From Hyphomicrobiales bacterium (GTDB lineage: Bacteria > Pseudomonadota > Alphaproteobacteria > Rhizobiales > Rhizobiaceae), in the NCBI GenBank assembly GCA_900472175.1, contig UCHD01000004.1, forward strand, positions 774,726-838,725: 64,000 nucleotides of DNA, given 5' to 3'. Positions 47,843-56,650 of this stretch are shown one piece after another (positions within the stretch are counted from its first letter, which is position 1; each line of letters begins with the position of its first letter). The notes under the pieces were generated by a model. The model was not told the origin of the DNA. It did not search any database and was given only the letters and a program-made list of their open reading frames with translations. The translations under genes and the position numbers were made by a program.

Positions 47843-48011
47843 GTTTCAGATCCCCGGCACATCATTGTATTTCCGCAGTCGCAACTGCGTGGATGATCAA
47901 AATTCAGGCATCCGTGTGGCGGACGGCAAGCCTAGCCATGCAACAGCGGAATAGGTGCCATTCGCCATTGGCTCTACCCATCTGTGTCAGGCGGATTTAT
48001 ATTCAGGACAA

Positions 48012-48136
48012 CTTCGGGGCAGCGCACTCCTCCTCCCAGCGCGCTCTGATGGGATCGGCAACACTCCTCCTCCCAGTTGTCGATCAGAACAAGCAACGCC
48101 CGCCGGACCTCCTCCCCCGACGGGCGTTGTTTTTTG
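48012..48136 (+). ncRNA. anti-Shine-Dalgarno small RNA, alpha-r14 / CcsR-like, copy 2
   Basis: The same layout as copy 1, about 290 bp downstream. CCTCCTCCC occurs at 48029-48037, 48066-48074 and 48108-48116. The terminal hairpin (CAACGCCCGCCGG and CCGACGGGCGTTG, one mismatch) ends in TTTTTT (48130-48135), a better terminator than in copy 1. The middle block ACACTCCTCCTCCCAGTTG is identical in both copies; the first hairpin differs by compensating changes. The ends are estimated. Confidence 0.83.
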
Positions 48137-48354
48137 TTGGTCACCCTCCGCAAAATCAGCACGTCATTTCCCGGCGATAACGCCTTCGCATGGAATTTGG
48201 CCATATCGCGACCAACAGGCGCATCGAGGCCTGCAAGAAGCGCATGGGTGCGATGCAGCATTGTCTCTGTAATTTCAGGGCGGAACGGCCTATATTCCAA
48301 CCATCAGATGAGGGCCAGCAAATGGAGCTGGCAAACCTAGAAAGGACCAGCATC

Positions 48355-48498
48355 ATGAACATCGCTCGCTCGTTCAACAATTGGCGCAAGTATCGTCAGA
48401 CCTGCAACGAACTCGGCCGCATGACCGACCGCGAACTGAACGACCTCGGCATCGGCCGTGGCGACATCCAGTACGTCGCCCGCCAGGCAGTCAAGTAA
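48355..48498 (+). CDS. DUF1127 small basic protein, first copy
   Basis: A 47-residue protein, MNIARSFNNWRKYRQ..., with the DUF1127 core ELGRMTDRELNDLGIGRGDI and a basic N-terminal helix. The ATG at 48355 follows an AAAGGA site and a strong terminator follows the stop. In Rhodobacter a DUF1127 protein is encoded with CCUCCUCCC small RNAs and acts on RNA; here a similar gene follows two such small RNAs. In Agrobacterium relatives these proteins influence metabolism and phosphate uptake. Confidence 0.9.
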   Translation: MNIARSFNNWRKYRQTCNELGRMTDRELNDLGIGRGDIQYVARQAVK

Positions 48499-48541
48499 GT
48501 CTCGCAACCGGCCGGTTCTTCCGGCCTGGTGTGCAGCGACC

Positions 48542-48578
48542 AAACGCCCTCCGGCTCAAACCGGCGGGCGTTTTTTTT
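48542..48578 (+). terminator. rho-independent terminator of the first DUF1127 gene
   Basis: AAACGCCC-T-CCGG stem with a CTCAAA loop and CCGG-C-GGGCGTT, followed by eight T residues. Confidence 0.92.
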
Positions 48579-49001
48579 CGTCCAGATCCGGCTTGCGGTT
48601 TCCCAATCGCCACTTGCCATGCCTCGCACTGGCGCAGCTCAACCATAGCTTTCGACGCGGCGCAGCATCCGATGGCTGCCTATTTTCGTTGCAGCAGCAC
48701 ATTTACACCGCCGCACCGCGCGATTCTGCCCGCACCCAACGCACCAACACAATTCGGACACAAAAAACACCACAAAGAAACAAATAGTTAAACGGAATAC
48801 GGCGGCACAGGTGCCGCCGTTAACCCATGACTTCTTTTTCAGCAGAAACAGAAAATGCTCAGTGAAGCAGCATCGCAATGCACAAACGCATAGCAGATGC
48901 ATTTTCTTTGCACTCCATCTTTTCCCGCGAAAGGCGTACAAGAATGTCAACGAAGCAGGCAATCACTGCACTGCTCATTTGCATCTCTCAAGGAAAAGAT
49001 C
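48579..49001. other. region between the two DUF1127 genes
   Basis: About 420 bp without a recognised gene. A GC-rich palindrome (CGGCGGCACAGGTGCCGCCG, near 48800-48820) followed by a T-rich stretch may be a terminator or RNA hairpin. The rest is AT-rich and should hold the promoter of the second DUF1127 gene. Confidence 0.45.
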
Positions 49002-49145
49002 ATGAACCCGATTCGTATCGCAAAAAGCTGGATCAATTATCGCCGTACCGTTGCTGAACTTGGCAACCTGTCCAACCACGCTCTCACGGACATCGGCATC
49101 ACCCGCTTCGACATCCGCAACATTGCTTCGCGTTCCTTCCGTTAA
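49002..49145 (+). CDS. DUF1127 small basic protein, second copy
   Basis: A 47-residue paralogue of the gene at 48355: MNPIRIAKSWINYRRT... with ELGNLSNHALTDIGITRFDI. The ATG at 49002 follows an AAGGAAA site. Length and layout equal the first copy, while about half of the residues differ. It has its own terminator at 49188-49215 and is probably a separate transcription unit. Confidence 0.9.
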   Translation: MNPIRIAKSWINYRRTVAELGNLSNHALTDIGITRFDIRNIASRSFR

Positions 49146-49187
49146 TCGGACCAGTCCGTTGACCGGGCCGGGAATGTCGAGGAACTG

Positions 49188-49215
49188 AAAACGGCACCAC
49201 ATGGTGCCGTTTTTG
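49188..49215 (+). terminator. rho-independent terminator of the second DUF1127 gene
   Basis: A perfect 10-bp palindrome (ACGGCACCAC/ATGGTGCCGT, near 49191-49210) followed by TTTTT. Confidence 0.9.
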
Positions 49216-49290
49216 ATTCCGGGCCTTGCGTGGACATCAACCGTACGGAACCGGTTTCCTTCCTCGCCGCGTTGCTCTAATAAACGGCGC

Positions 49291-50703
49291 ATGACAGATA
49301 CATCTTCGCACTCCCCCATTCACGTTATCGGCGGTGGCCTTGCTGGCTCCGAAGCCGCCTGGCAGATCGCGGCGGCAGGCATTCCGGTTGTTCTCCACGA
49401 GATGCGCGGCGTCCGCGGCACGGATGCCCACAAGACCGACGGCCTGGCCGAACTGGTCTGCTCGAACTCCTTCCGCTCAGACGATGCCACCAGCAATGCC
49501 GTCGGCGTCCTGCACGCCGAGATGCGGCTTGCCGGTTCGCTGATCATGTCCTGCGCCGACAAGAACCAGGTTCCGGCGGGCGGCGCGCTTGCGGTTGATC
49601 GCGACGGCTTTTCCGATGCGGTCACTGCGGCGATCGACAGCCATCCGCTGATCACTGTCGTGCGCGAGGAAGTGGACGGCCTTCCGCCGAAAGATTGGGA
49701 TCTCGCCATCATCGCCACCGGCCCCCTGACGGCACCTTCGCTTGCCAGCGCCATCCAGGCGGAAACCGGTGCCGATGCGTTGGCCTTCTTCGATGCCATC
49801 GCGCCGATCATCCATACCGAGAGCATCGACATGGATGTCTGCTGGTTCCAGTCCCGCTACGACAAGGTCGGACCGGGCGGCACGGGCAAGGACTATATCA
49901 ACTGCCCGATGGACGAGGCACAGTACAATGCTTTCGTCGATGCGCTGATCGCTGGTGACAAGACCGGTTTCAAGGAATGGGAAGGTACGCCCTATTTCGA
50001 CGGCTGCCTGCCGATCGAGGTCATGGCCGAGCGCGGCCGCGAAACCCTGCGTCACGGCCCGATGAAGCCGATGGGCCTCACCAATGCCCATAACCCCACC
50101 GTCAAGGCCTATGCCGTCGTACAGCTGCGCCAGGACAACGCGCTTGGCACGCTCTACAATATGGTCGGTTTCCAGACCAAGCTGAAATACGGTGCGCAGG
50201 CGGAAGTGATCCGGATGATTCCCGGGCTGGAAAATGCGGAATTCGCCCGTCTCGGCGGCCTGCACCGCAATACCTACATCAATTCGCCTATCCTGCTCGA
50301 CAGGTCGCTGACCCTGAAGTCGCGGCCTGGCCTGCGATTCGCAGGCCAGATCACAGGTTGCGAAGGTTATGTCGAAAGCGCCAGCATCGGCCTGCTCGCC
50401 GGCCGCTTTGCTGCTGCAGAGCGCAAAGGCCAGTCACTGCCGCTGCCGCCGGAAACCACGGCCTTCGGTTCGCTGCTCAACCATATCACCGGTGGCCATA
50501 TCGTTTCGGACGACGAACCGGGCAAACGCTCGTTCCAGCCGATGAACATCAATTTCGGCCTGTTCCCACTGCTGGAGCCGGGCGCCATCGTCAAGCCTGA
50601 CGGCGTCAAGCGCTTTCGCGGCAAGGACAAGACGGTGATGAAGAAGCAACTGGTGGCGCAGCGGGCGCTGGACGATTGCGCAGCCTGGCTGAAGACAGTC
50701 TAA
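49291..50703 (+). CDS. trmFO: folate/FAD-dependent tRNA (uracil-5-)-methyltransferase
   Basis: A 470-residue GidA-like flavoprotein. [18 protein letters not shown] binds [14 protein letters not shown] is the conserved Cys region, and [11 protein letters not shown] and [21 protein letters not shown] are family marks. It makes T54 in tRNA using methylene-tetrahydrofolate. The start at 49291 is the family start, well after the upstream terminator. It is transcribed towards the convergent gene at 50700. Confidence 0.95.
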   Translation: MTDTSSHSPIHVIGGGLAGSEAAWQIAAAGIPVVLHEMRGVRGTDAHKTDGLAELVCSNSFRSDDATSNAVGVLHAEMRLAGSLIMSCADKNQVPAGGALAVDRDGFSDAVTAAIDSHPLITVVREEVDGLPPKDWDLAIIATGPLTAPSLASAIQAETGADALAFFDAIAPIIHTESIDMDVCWFQSRYDKVGPGGTGKDYINCPMDEAQYNAFVDALIAGDKTGFKEWEGTPYFDGCLPIEVMAERGRETLRHGPMKPMGLTNAHNPTVKAYAVVQLRQDNALGTLYNMVGFQTKLKYGAQAEVIRMIPGLENAEFARLGGLHRNTYINSPILLDRSLTLKSRPGLRFAGQITGCEGYVESASIGLLAGRFAAAERKGQSLPLPPETTAFGSLLNHITGGHIVSDDEPGKRSFQPMNINFGLFPLLEPGAIVKPDGVKRFRGKDKTVMKKQLVAQRALDDCAAWLKTV

Positions 50704-51140
50704 TTCTCCGGAAGGGCCACAGGTTCCGATTGCGGCTTGAAACTGCCGAGCAGCCAGAGGGAAACCTCGGCTGCAATTTCGGGACTTTCGAACTCGTAGA
50801 CGCCATCGAGATGCGAGAAATCGGTGAAATGCACCGTAAGCCCGCGTCCGCTTTCCGAATCGCTGACATTGACCTTGCCGGCTTCGATCAGATGGCAGGC
50901 GAAATGCGTGCCGTGGGCCGCCATGAAACCGGCCTTGCCGTCGTGCAGGCGGACGAAATAGGCTTTTTCATCGGCGGTCGCATGAATGGCCCTGATCGCT
51001 TCCTCGGGAAAGGCGCGGCCAAAATCGAGAATCGCGATCCCGGCATCCGGCTCACGCCGGTCCTTGTCGGCCCGCGCCTTCATTCGCATGTAGAAAAGAC
51101 CTGCGATCACGATGCAGATGATGACAATCGGCCAACCCAT
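50700..51140 (-). CDS. small membrane-anchored hypothetical protein
   Basis: A 146-residue protein with one N-terminal membrane helix ([17 protein letters not shown]), a basic linker, and a globular domain of about 115 residues ([26 protein letters not shown]...). I do not recognise a family. It overlaps the end of trmFO by 4 bp, tail to tail. The gene appears to be a core hypothetical of this group because of its setting. Confidence 0.75.
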   Translation of the reverse strand: MGWPIVIICIVIAGLFYMRMKARADKDRREPDAGIAILDFGRAFPEEAIRAIHATADEKAYFVRLHDGKAGFMAAHGTHFACHLIEAGKVNVSDSESGRGLTVHFTDFSHLDGVYEFESPEIAAEVSLWLLGSFKPQSEPVALPEN

Positions 51141-51257
51141 GGCGCCGACTCCCTTTTACACAGTTCCTGACAATAGCACGGAAGCGACCCTAAAAGGCGA
51201 ACCTTGCGCCAATGTGCCCGCGCTCACCAGCATCAGTGAAGACGAAGATTCAGCGTT

Positions 51258-52133
51258 CTACCATCTGCCGCTGCGAGCGGCCCGCCACATCCACCACTGC
51301 CGGCGCCACTGCGGCGGTACGATCGAATGTTGAAAGAGTTTTGCCCCTGCCCGCTCGGCGCGATCGAACACCGGTTCTGCCAGTGCCAGAGCGGTAAACG
51401 CATAGCGGTTGGCCGGGGAGATGCTCGCAGCAGCCGAACGCGCCCTGGCAAGGTGCTCGCGGCCAAGGCCAGCAAATGCGCGGATTGCCAGACTGACGGA
51501 CTGTTCGTTCTCGCCCGAGAGGAAGCCATCACGGTCAAGCCCGGTCGCGGCCAGGAGTTCGGCCGGAAAATAGACCTGACCGCGCCGGCGATGCAGTGGC
51601 AGCAGCAGAAGAAGGCCGGCAATCGCTTGGGCAACACCGGCATGACCGGCAGCAGACGCCGAATTCTGCGCCTCGGCGGGATCGAGAATCAGGCTTGCCA
51701 GCTGAATGAGCGCCGACGCGGTCTCACCCGCATAGCCTTCAAGCGACGCGCGGCTTTCCATTGGATCATCATAGAGATCGAAGATACGGGCATCGATCAT
51801 GTCCTGCAGCACTGGCACTGGGAGATTGTGGCTCTTCACGCAAGCCAGCAGTGCCTCGGCCAGCGGGTTGCCCTCGCCGCTCGCGCCCGTTGGATCGTCG
51901 AGCATATCGCGCCACCATTGCAGCCGGATTTCACCGGGCAACGGTTCCCGTACAAGATCGCGCACCCGGGCAATCTCCGCGTGGAACGCATAGAGCGCCG
52001 AGAGCGGGCCGCGTTTATCCTGCGGTGATAAGAGGCAGGCAAGATAGCGGTCACGGTCGCTGTCGCGCAGCGCAGCAAGGCTGAAATCGTAGGCAGGCTG
52101 AAGAGCCACGGCGGTGTTTTCTGGCATGGTCAT
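51258..52133 (-). CDS. squalene/phytoene synthase-family protein (NDUFAF6-like)
   Basis: A 291-residue all-helical protein with DRYLACLLSPQDKRGPLSALYAFHAEI and IRLQWWRDMLDD. The trans-prenyl-synthase DxxxD motifs are not kept in full, so it is probably not a terpenoid enzyme. The same type includes mitochondrial NDUFAF6, an assembly factor of complex I. The gene lies 3 bp after the Mth938-like gene, whose mitochondrial relative NDUFAF3 is also a complex I assembly factor, which supports this reading. Confidence 0.85.
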   Translation of the reverse strand: MTMPENTAVALQPAYDFSLAALRDSDRDRYLACLLSPQDKRGPLSALYAFHAEIARVRDLVREPLPGEIRLQWWRDMLDDPTGASGEGNPLAEALLACVKSHNLPVPVLQDMIDARIFDLYDDPMESRASLEGYAGETASALIQLASLILDPAEAQNSASAAGHAGVAQAIAGLLLLLPLHRRRGQVYFPAELLAATGLDRDGFLSGENEQSVSLAIRAFAGLGREHLARARSAAASISPANRYAFTALALAEPVFDRAERAGAKLFQHSIVPPQWRRQWWMWRAARSGRW

Positions 52134-52136
52134 CGT

Positions 52137-52523
52137 TCAAACCACAATGAAGGCGGCGGCGACGGCGCGTTCTTCAGCAAGCATGATATTGTAGGTTCGG
52201 ATGGCAGCACCGGTGCTCATCGGATCGGATGAAATTCCGTGTTCCTTGAACACCGCCCTCAAGGCCGCAGGCAAAGGTCTGATATCCTTGCCGGTGCCGA
52301 CAAGAAGAACCTCGATGTTAGCGGCCTCTTCCAGAACGCGCTGGAAATAGTCCACAATCAGCGGATCGCCTTCCATCATGTCCCAGCCGTAGATGCCCGA
52401 GGGCAGCATCAGCAGCGAACCACGATGCGACATTTCCGCGAACCGGAATCCGCCATTGCCATAACTGTCGATCGGCGCCCGGCCCGGAAAATGAGCCTGG
52501 CGGATTTCGATGGGTTTTCGCAT
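52137..52523 (-). CDS. Mth938-like domain protein (NDUFAF3-like)
   Basis: A 128-residue protein of the Mth938/DUF498 family: YGNGGFRFAEMSHRGSLLMLPSGIYGW, EVLLVGTGKDIRPLPAALR and the C-terminal TGAAIRTYNIMLAEERAVAAAFI. The start at 52523 is one base after the secDF stop. In mitochondria the relative NDUFAF3 helps complex I assembly. Conserved linkage to secDF/yajC and to the NDUFAF6-like gene is known in alphaproteobacteria. Confidence 0.9.
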   Translation of the reverse strand: MRKPIEIRQAHFPGRAPIDSYGNGGFRFAEMSHRGSLLMLPSGIYGWDMMEGDPLIVDYFQRVLEEAANIEVLLVGTGKDIRPLPAALRAVFKEHGISSDPMSTGAAIRTYNIMLAEERAVAAAFIVV

Positions 52524-52524
52524 G

Positions 52525-55083
52525 CTACTGCGCTCCCTTGACCGGCTGCGCACCAAGGCCACCGGCTTTTTCCGCGTCGCCCGGTGTACCGTGCCGCAGC
52601 TTGAACAGGATCAGGACCGGGCCCGCCACATAGATCGACGAGAACGTGCCGACAGCCACACCAAACAGCATCACGAACGCAAACGGCTGGATCGCCTCGC
52701 CGCCGAAAAAGCAAAGTGCCGCCAGCGCCAGCATCGTCGTGGCGCCGGTCAGCACGGTGCGCGACAGGGTTTGATTGATTGATGTATCGATCAGGATCGG
52801 CAAAGGCATGCGCGGATATCGCCTGAGGTTTTCGCGGACGCGGTCATAGACGACGACCGTGTCGTTGAGCGAATACCCGACGATCGTCAGCAGCGCCGCA
52901 ATGCTCGTCAGATTGAACTCCATGCCGGTGACGACAAACAGGCCGATAGTCAACAGCACGTCATGCAGCGTGGCGACGATCGCCCCTGCGGCAAACTGCC
53001 ATTCGAAGCGGATCCAGATATAGATCAGGATCGCCAGAAGCGAGGCCAGCACGCCAATGGTGGCAGCCGTGGTCAGGTCGCCGGAAACGGAGGGGCCAAC
53101 GACTTCGACGCGGCGGAACTCGTATTGATCCTCAAGCTCGCCCCGGATCATGATCACCGATGTCTGCTCGGCATTCTCGCCGCCATCGCGTGAATGCACC
53201 CGCACCACGACATCCTGCGGCGAACCGAATGGCTTTACCGTGACGTCACCAATGTTGAGTTCATAGAGACGGCCGCGGATATCCTCGATATCGGCGTTGC
53301 CTTCGCGGGCCTTCAACTCGAGCACCGAGCCGCCGGAGAAATCGATACCGAGATTGATACCGAGCGCGCCGAACAACAGCATGCTGACAACCGATAACAG
53401 CGCGGTCAGCGAGAAGACATAGTTGCGGATCGCCATGAACCGGACGGCTGCGCCATCGAATATGCCGGTGCGGATACCCTCCGGCAAAGCAGTCGGCTTG
53501 CGGCGGTCGACCCAGATTTCCAGCATCACCCGTGTCAGGGTAAAGGCGGTGAACAGCGTGGTAACGATGCCGATGGCAAGCGTCACGGCAAAACCGCGAA
53601 CCGCACCCGTCCCGAGGAACAGCAGGATGATTGCTGCAATCAGGGTGGTGATGTTGGCATCAACGATGGCCGCAAACGCGCGTGAAAAACCATATTGCAG
53701 GGCATCCCGCACCGAGCGGCCCTGTCGCACCTCTTCGCGGATACGCTCATAGATCAAAACGTTCGAATCGACCGCCATGCCGATGGTCAGCACGATCCCG
53801 GCAATGCCCGGCAATGTCAGCGGTAGCCCAGTGGCCGACAGGACCGCAATGATCATCACGACGTTGAGTGCGACAGCGAGGCTCGCCACGGCTCCGAACA
53901 GGCCGTAGAAACCAACCATGAAGGCAATGACGAGGACAGCGCCGATCGCACCGGCCGTCATGATCGAGTGAATGGAATCGGCACCACGTCCCGCCCCGAT
54001 CGACCGTTCCTCGACAACCGTGAGCGGCGTCGGCAGGGCTCCGGCGCGCAACAGCAGCGCCAGATCGTCGGCACCTTCGGGGCTCATGTCCGCAACCAGC
54101 TGCACAGTGCCATCGGTGATCGCCTTGCGCACCAGCGGCGTGGCAATCACCGCGCCGTCCAGGACAATGGCGACCGTCGTGCCGGAATTGTCGGCCGTCG
54201 CCTGCGCAAGCCGTGTCGTGCCTTCCGGCCCGAGCTTCAGGTTGACGACAGGATTGCCGGACTGGGCATTGATCGCCGATTGGGCGTCGATGATGTCGGC
54301 GTTGTCAATGATTGGTTGGCGGCGCAACAGGTAGCCGATCGGCGGATCGTCGGCGGAATAGAGAATTTCCGAATTGACCGGCGGCTGGCCGTTGACGGCG
54401 TCCTGCACGGGCATCGACATATCGATGCCGCGAAACGACAAATTACCGGCCTGGCCGAGGATGTATTTGACCTGCTCGGGATCATAACGGCCGGGTATCT
54501 GGACAATGATCCTGTCGGCACCCTGTTTGCGGATCTTCGGCTGCAGCGAACCAAGCTCCGTCAGACGCCGGTGCAGAACCGTGATCGCGTTGTCGAGTGT
54601 AGTGGAAATCCGGTGATTGATGCCGTCATCAGTGACAGCGATGGACAGGGCGCCATCAGCAGAAGTTTCGATAGCGACTTCGCTGAAATCCTTCTTCGTC
54701 AGACCGCTCGCCTTAACCAGATCGGTCAACGGCTTCAGCGCTGTCCGCGCCGCATCGGCCTGGGCTGGATCTCGAAGGAGAAGCTGGATCGCCTGCCCGG
54801 TTCCCGACAGGCCGGAATAGCCGATGCCGGCAGCGCGAAGGCGCGTGCCGACATCGTTGATGATTCCCTCAAGCCGCGCCTTGACGACATCTTCCCGTTC
54901 GATCTTCAGCGTGATCTGCGATCCGCCCTGAAGATCGAGGCCGAGCATCATCTGCTTCTTGGGAAGCCAGTCCGGCAGTGTGGCCAGCGTCGCGGTCGGA
55001 ACCGCGTTCGGTATGGCCACCAGGATGCTAAACAGCACGACGAGCCAGACGATGATGGTTTTCCAGCGGGAAAAATACGGCAT
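52525..55083 (-). CDS. secDF: fused protein translocase subunit SecDF
   Basis: An 852-residue fusion of SecD and SecF with twelve membrane helices. The SecD part has MMLGLDLQGGSQITLKIE (P1 start) and GIVLTIGMAVDSNVLIYERIREE; the SecF part has LGIDFSGGSVLELKA and IVGYSLNDTVVVYDRVRENLR. It uses the proton gradient to help pull proteins through SecYEG. yajC lies 59 bp upstream on the same strand, and the Mth938-like and NDUFAF6-like genes follow. Confidence 0.96.
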   Translation of the reverse strand: MPYFSRWKTIIVWLVVLFSILVAIPNAVPTATLATLPDWLPKKQMMLGLDLQGGSQITLKIEREDVVKARLEGIINDVGTRLRAAGIGYSGLSGTGQAIQLLLRDPAQADAARTALKPLTDLVKASGLTKKDFSEVAIETSADGALSIAVTDDGINHRISTTLDNAITVLHRRLTELGSLQPKIRKQGADRIIVQIPGRYDPEQVKYILGQAGNLSFRGIDMSMPVQDAVNGQPPVNSEILYSADDPPIGYLLRRQPIIDNADIIDAQSAINAQSGNPVVNLKLGPEGTTRLAQATADNSGTTVAIVLDGAVIATPLVRKAITDGTVQLVADMSPEGADDLALLLRAGALPTPLTVVEERSIGAGRGADSIHSIMTAGAIGAVLVIAFMVGFYGLFGAVASLAVALNVVMIIAVLSATGLPLTLPGIAGIVLTIGMAVDSNVLIYERIREEVRQGRSVRDALQYGFSRAFAAIVDANITTLIAAIILLFLGTGAVRGFAVTLAIGIVTTLFTAFTLTRVMLEIWVDRRKPTALPEGIRTGIFDGAAVRFMAIRNYVFSLTALLSVVSMLLFGALGINLGIDFSGGSVLELKAREGNADIEDIRGRLYELNIGDVTVKPFGSPQDVVVRVHSRDGGENAEQTSVIMIRGELEDQYEFRRVEVVGPSVSGDLTTAATIGVLASLLAILIYIWIRFEWQFAAGAIVATLHDVLLTIGLFVVTGMEFNLTSIAALLTIVGYSLNDTVVVYDRVRENLRRYPRMPLPILIDTSINQTLSRTVLTGATTMLALAALCFFGGEAIQPFAFVMLFGVAVGTFSSIYVAGPVLILFKLRHGTPGDAEKAGGLGAQPVKGAQ

Positions 55084-55142
55084 GAAGCTCTCAAAGACAC
55101 GTCGTTACAAGGTGGCCAGTGTGCCCCGGCCTCCCTGCAAGC

Positions 55143-55478
55143 TTATTCCTTGACAGGTTCGCCCTTCACACGGACTTCGGATACACCACTGCGTACCACA
55201 CGAATCTTCACGCCGTCAGCAATTTCGACTTCGAGTTCGCTGTCATCAACGACCTTCGTCACCTTGCCGACAATTCCGCCACCCGTGACGATTTGATCGC
55301 CGCGGCGGATGTTCTTCAGCAGTTCCTCGCGGCGCTTCATGTTGGCGCGCTGCGGACGGATGATCAGGAAGTACATCACCACAAAGATCAGCAGGAACGG
55401 CAGGATCGACATGAGAATATCAGCGCCGCCAGCGCTTGCGCCGGGTGCCGTCTGGGCGAATGCCTCGGTAATGAACAT
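55143..55478 (-). CDS. yajC: preprotein translocase subunit YajC
   Basis: A 111-residue protein with one N-terminal helix (ILMSILPFLLIFVVMYFLII) followed by RPQRANMKRREELLKNIRRGDQIVTGGGIVGKV, the YajC signature. The ATG at 55478 follows AAGGAG. It forms a complex with SecDF, encoded just downstream. Confidence 0.96.
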   Translation of the reverse strand: MFITEAFAQTAPGASAGGADILMSILPFLLIFVVMYFLIIRPQRANMKRREELLKNIRRGDQIVTGGGIVGKVTKVVDDSELEVEIADGVKIRVVRSGVSEVRVKGEPVKE

Positions 55479-55719
55479 CAATCACTCCTTGAATGCAGTT
55501 TGGCGGGTGGATACCCGCGTTTCGGATCGCCGGACTATAGGAAAGGCTGATTTTGATGCAACAACAGTCCAACCGGCTTCTGTCTCCAGCCTCATACATG
55601 AAATCGGCTTAAGGAGAAGCTCTTTCTACTGGATTTCACGCCTTTTACCGTTAGGTCAGCCATGCTACCGGACAGGCTGGCCCGCTGCCAAAACCATAGC
55701 CACCATCGGGGATGCTCTC

Positions 55720-56592
55720 ATGCAGGACACAAAAATCGACCTTCTGATCGCCGAAATGCGCAAGCTATCGGAGGCCATCGAGCGGATCGCCGGCCCTGCC
55801 CCTGCCGTCAACGACTGGGATGTCGCCGAATGCTTCGTCTGGGCACCCCAGCGCCTGCACCTGCAGCCGGTGACAAGGCCCAACCGGGTCGAGCTGAAGC
55901 TGATCCAGAGCGTCGATCATGTCCGCGATATCCTGTTCGACAATACGCTGAGATTTGCGCAAGGCTTTCCGGCCAACAACGTGCTACTCTGGGGCGCGCG
56001 CGGCATGGGGAAATCCTCGCTGGTCAAGGCGGTTCATGCCAGCGTCGCTGCAGATGCGGGAATCCGCCTGAAGCTGGTCGAAGTCCATCGCGAGGACATC
56101 GCCACCCTGCCGACCCTGATGGAAATTCTAAAGACCGCCCTTGTCCCGGTCATCGTCTTCTGTGACGACCTGTCGTTCGATCACGATGACACATCCTACA
56201 AGTCGCTGAAGGCTGTTCTCGATGGCGGTATCGAAGGCCGGCCGGCAAACGTGCTGCTCTACGCGACATCCAACCGCCGGCATCTGCTGCCACGCCATAT
56301 GATGGAAAACGAGCAATCGACGGCGATCAATCCGTCCGAGGCAGTCGAGGAGAAAGTCTCGCTGTCCGACCGGTTCGGGCTCTGGCTCGGGTTCTACAAG
56401 TGCAGCCAGGACGACTATCTGGCAATGATTGACGGCTATGCCGCACATTTCGGGCTGGAAACCGCCCCCGAACAGCTGCATGCCGATGCACTGGAATGGA
56501 GCACCACACGCGGCGCCCGCTCCGGCCGCGTCGCCTGGCAATTTATCCAGGACTTGGCCGGTCGCTCGCAGAAAAAAATCGATCTGGTCTAA
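55720..56592 (+). CDS. DUF815-type AAA ATPase
   Basis: A 290-residue ATPase. The Walker A is LLWGARGMGKSSLVKA (about residue 90), Walker B VIVFCDDLSFD, and ATSNRRHLLPRHM with SLSDRFGLWLGF are the sensor/arginine-finger parts typical of DUF815 proteins. Its function is unknown; it is conserved next to yajC in this group. The start at 55720 is chosen since upstream frame shows no coding signal. A hairpin terminator follows. Confidence 0.88.
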   Translation: MQDTKIDLLIAEMRKLSEAIERIAGPAPAVNDWDVAECFVWAPQRLHLQPVTRPNRVELKLIQSVDHVRDILFDNTLRFAQGFPANNVLLWGARGMGKSSLVKAVHASVAADAGIRLKLVEVHREDIATLPTLMEILKTALVPVIVFCDDLSFDHDDTSYKSLKAVLDGGIEGRPANVLLYATSNRRHLLPRHMMENEQSTAINPSEAVEEKVSLSDRFGLWLGFYKCSQDDYLAMIDGYAAHFGLETAPEQLHADALEWSTTRGARSGRVAWQFIQDLAGRSQKKIDLV

Positions 56593-56598
56593 ACGCAG

Positions 56599-56626
56599 AA
56601 AAGCCCCAAAACGGGGCTTTTCTTTT
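56599..56626. terminator. bidirectional terminator between the DUF815 ATPase and the M23 lipoprotein
   Basis: AAAAGCCCC and GGGGCTTTT form a 9-bp stem with a 5-nt loop, flanked by T-rich sequence on the plus strand and by a T run of the stem on the minus strand. The genes are convergent. Confidence 0.88.
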
Positions 56627-56650
56627 GATGATTGTTTTCGCGGCCTCGGG

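Noticed and set aside
47722-48136. CRISPR array
   Set aside because: The repeated CCTCCTCCC motifs are short and irregularly spaced, with hairpins and terminators; there are no spacers of constant length and no cas genes in the window.
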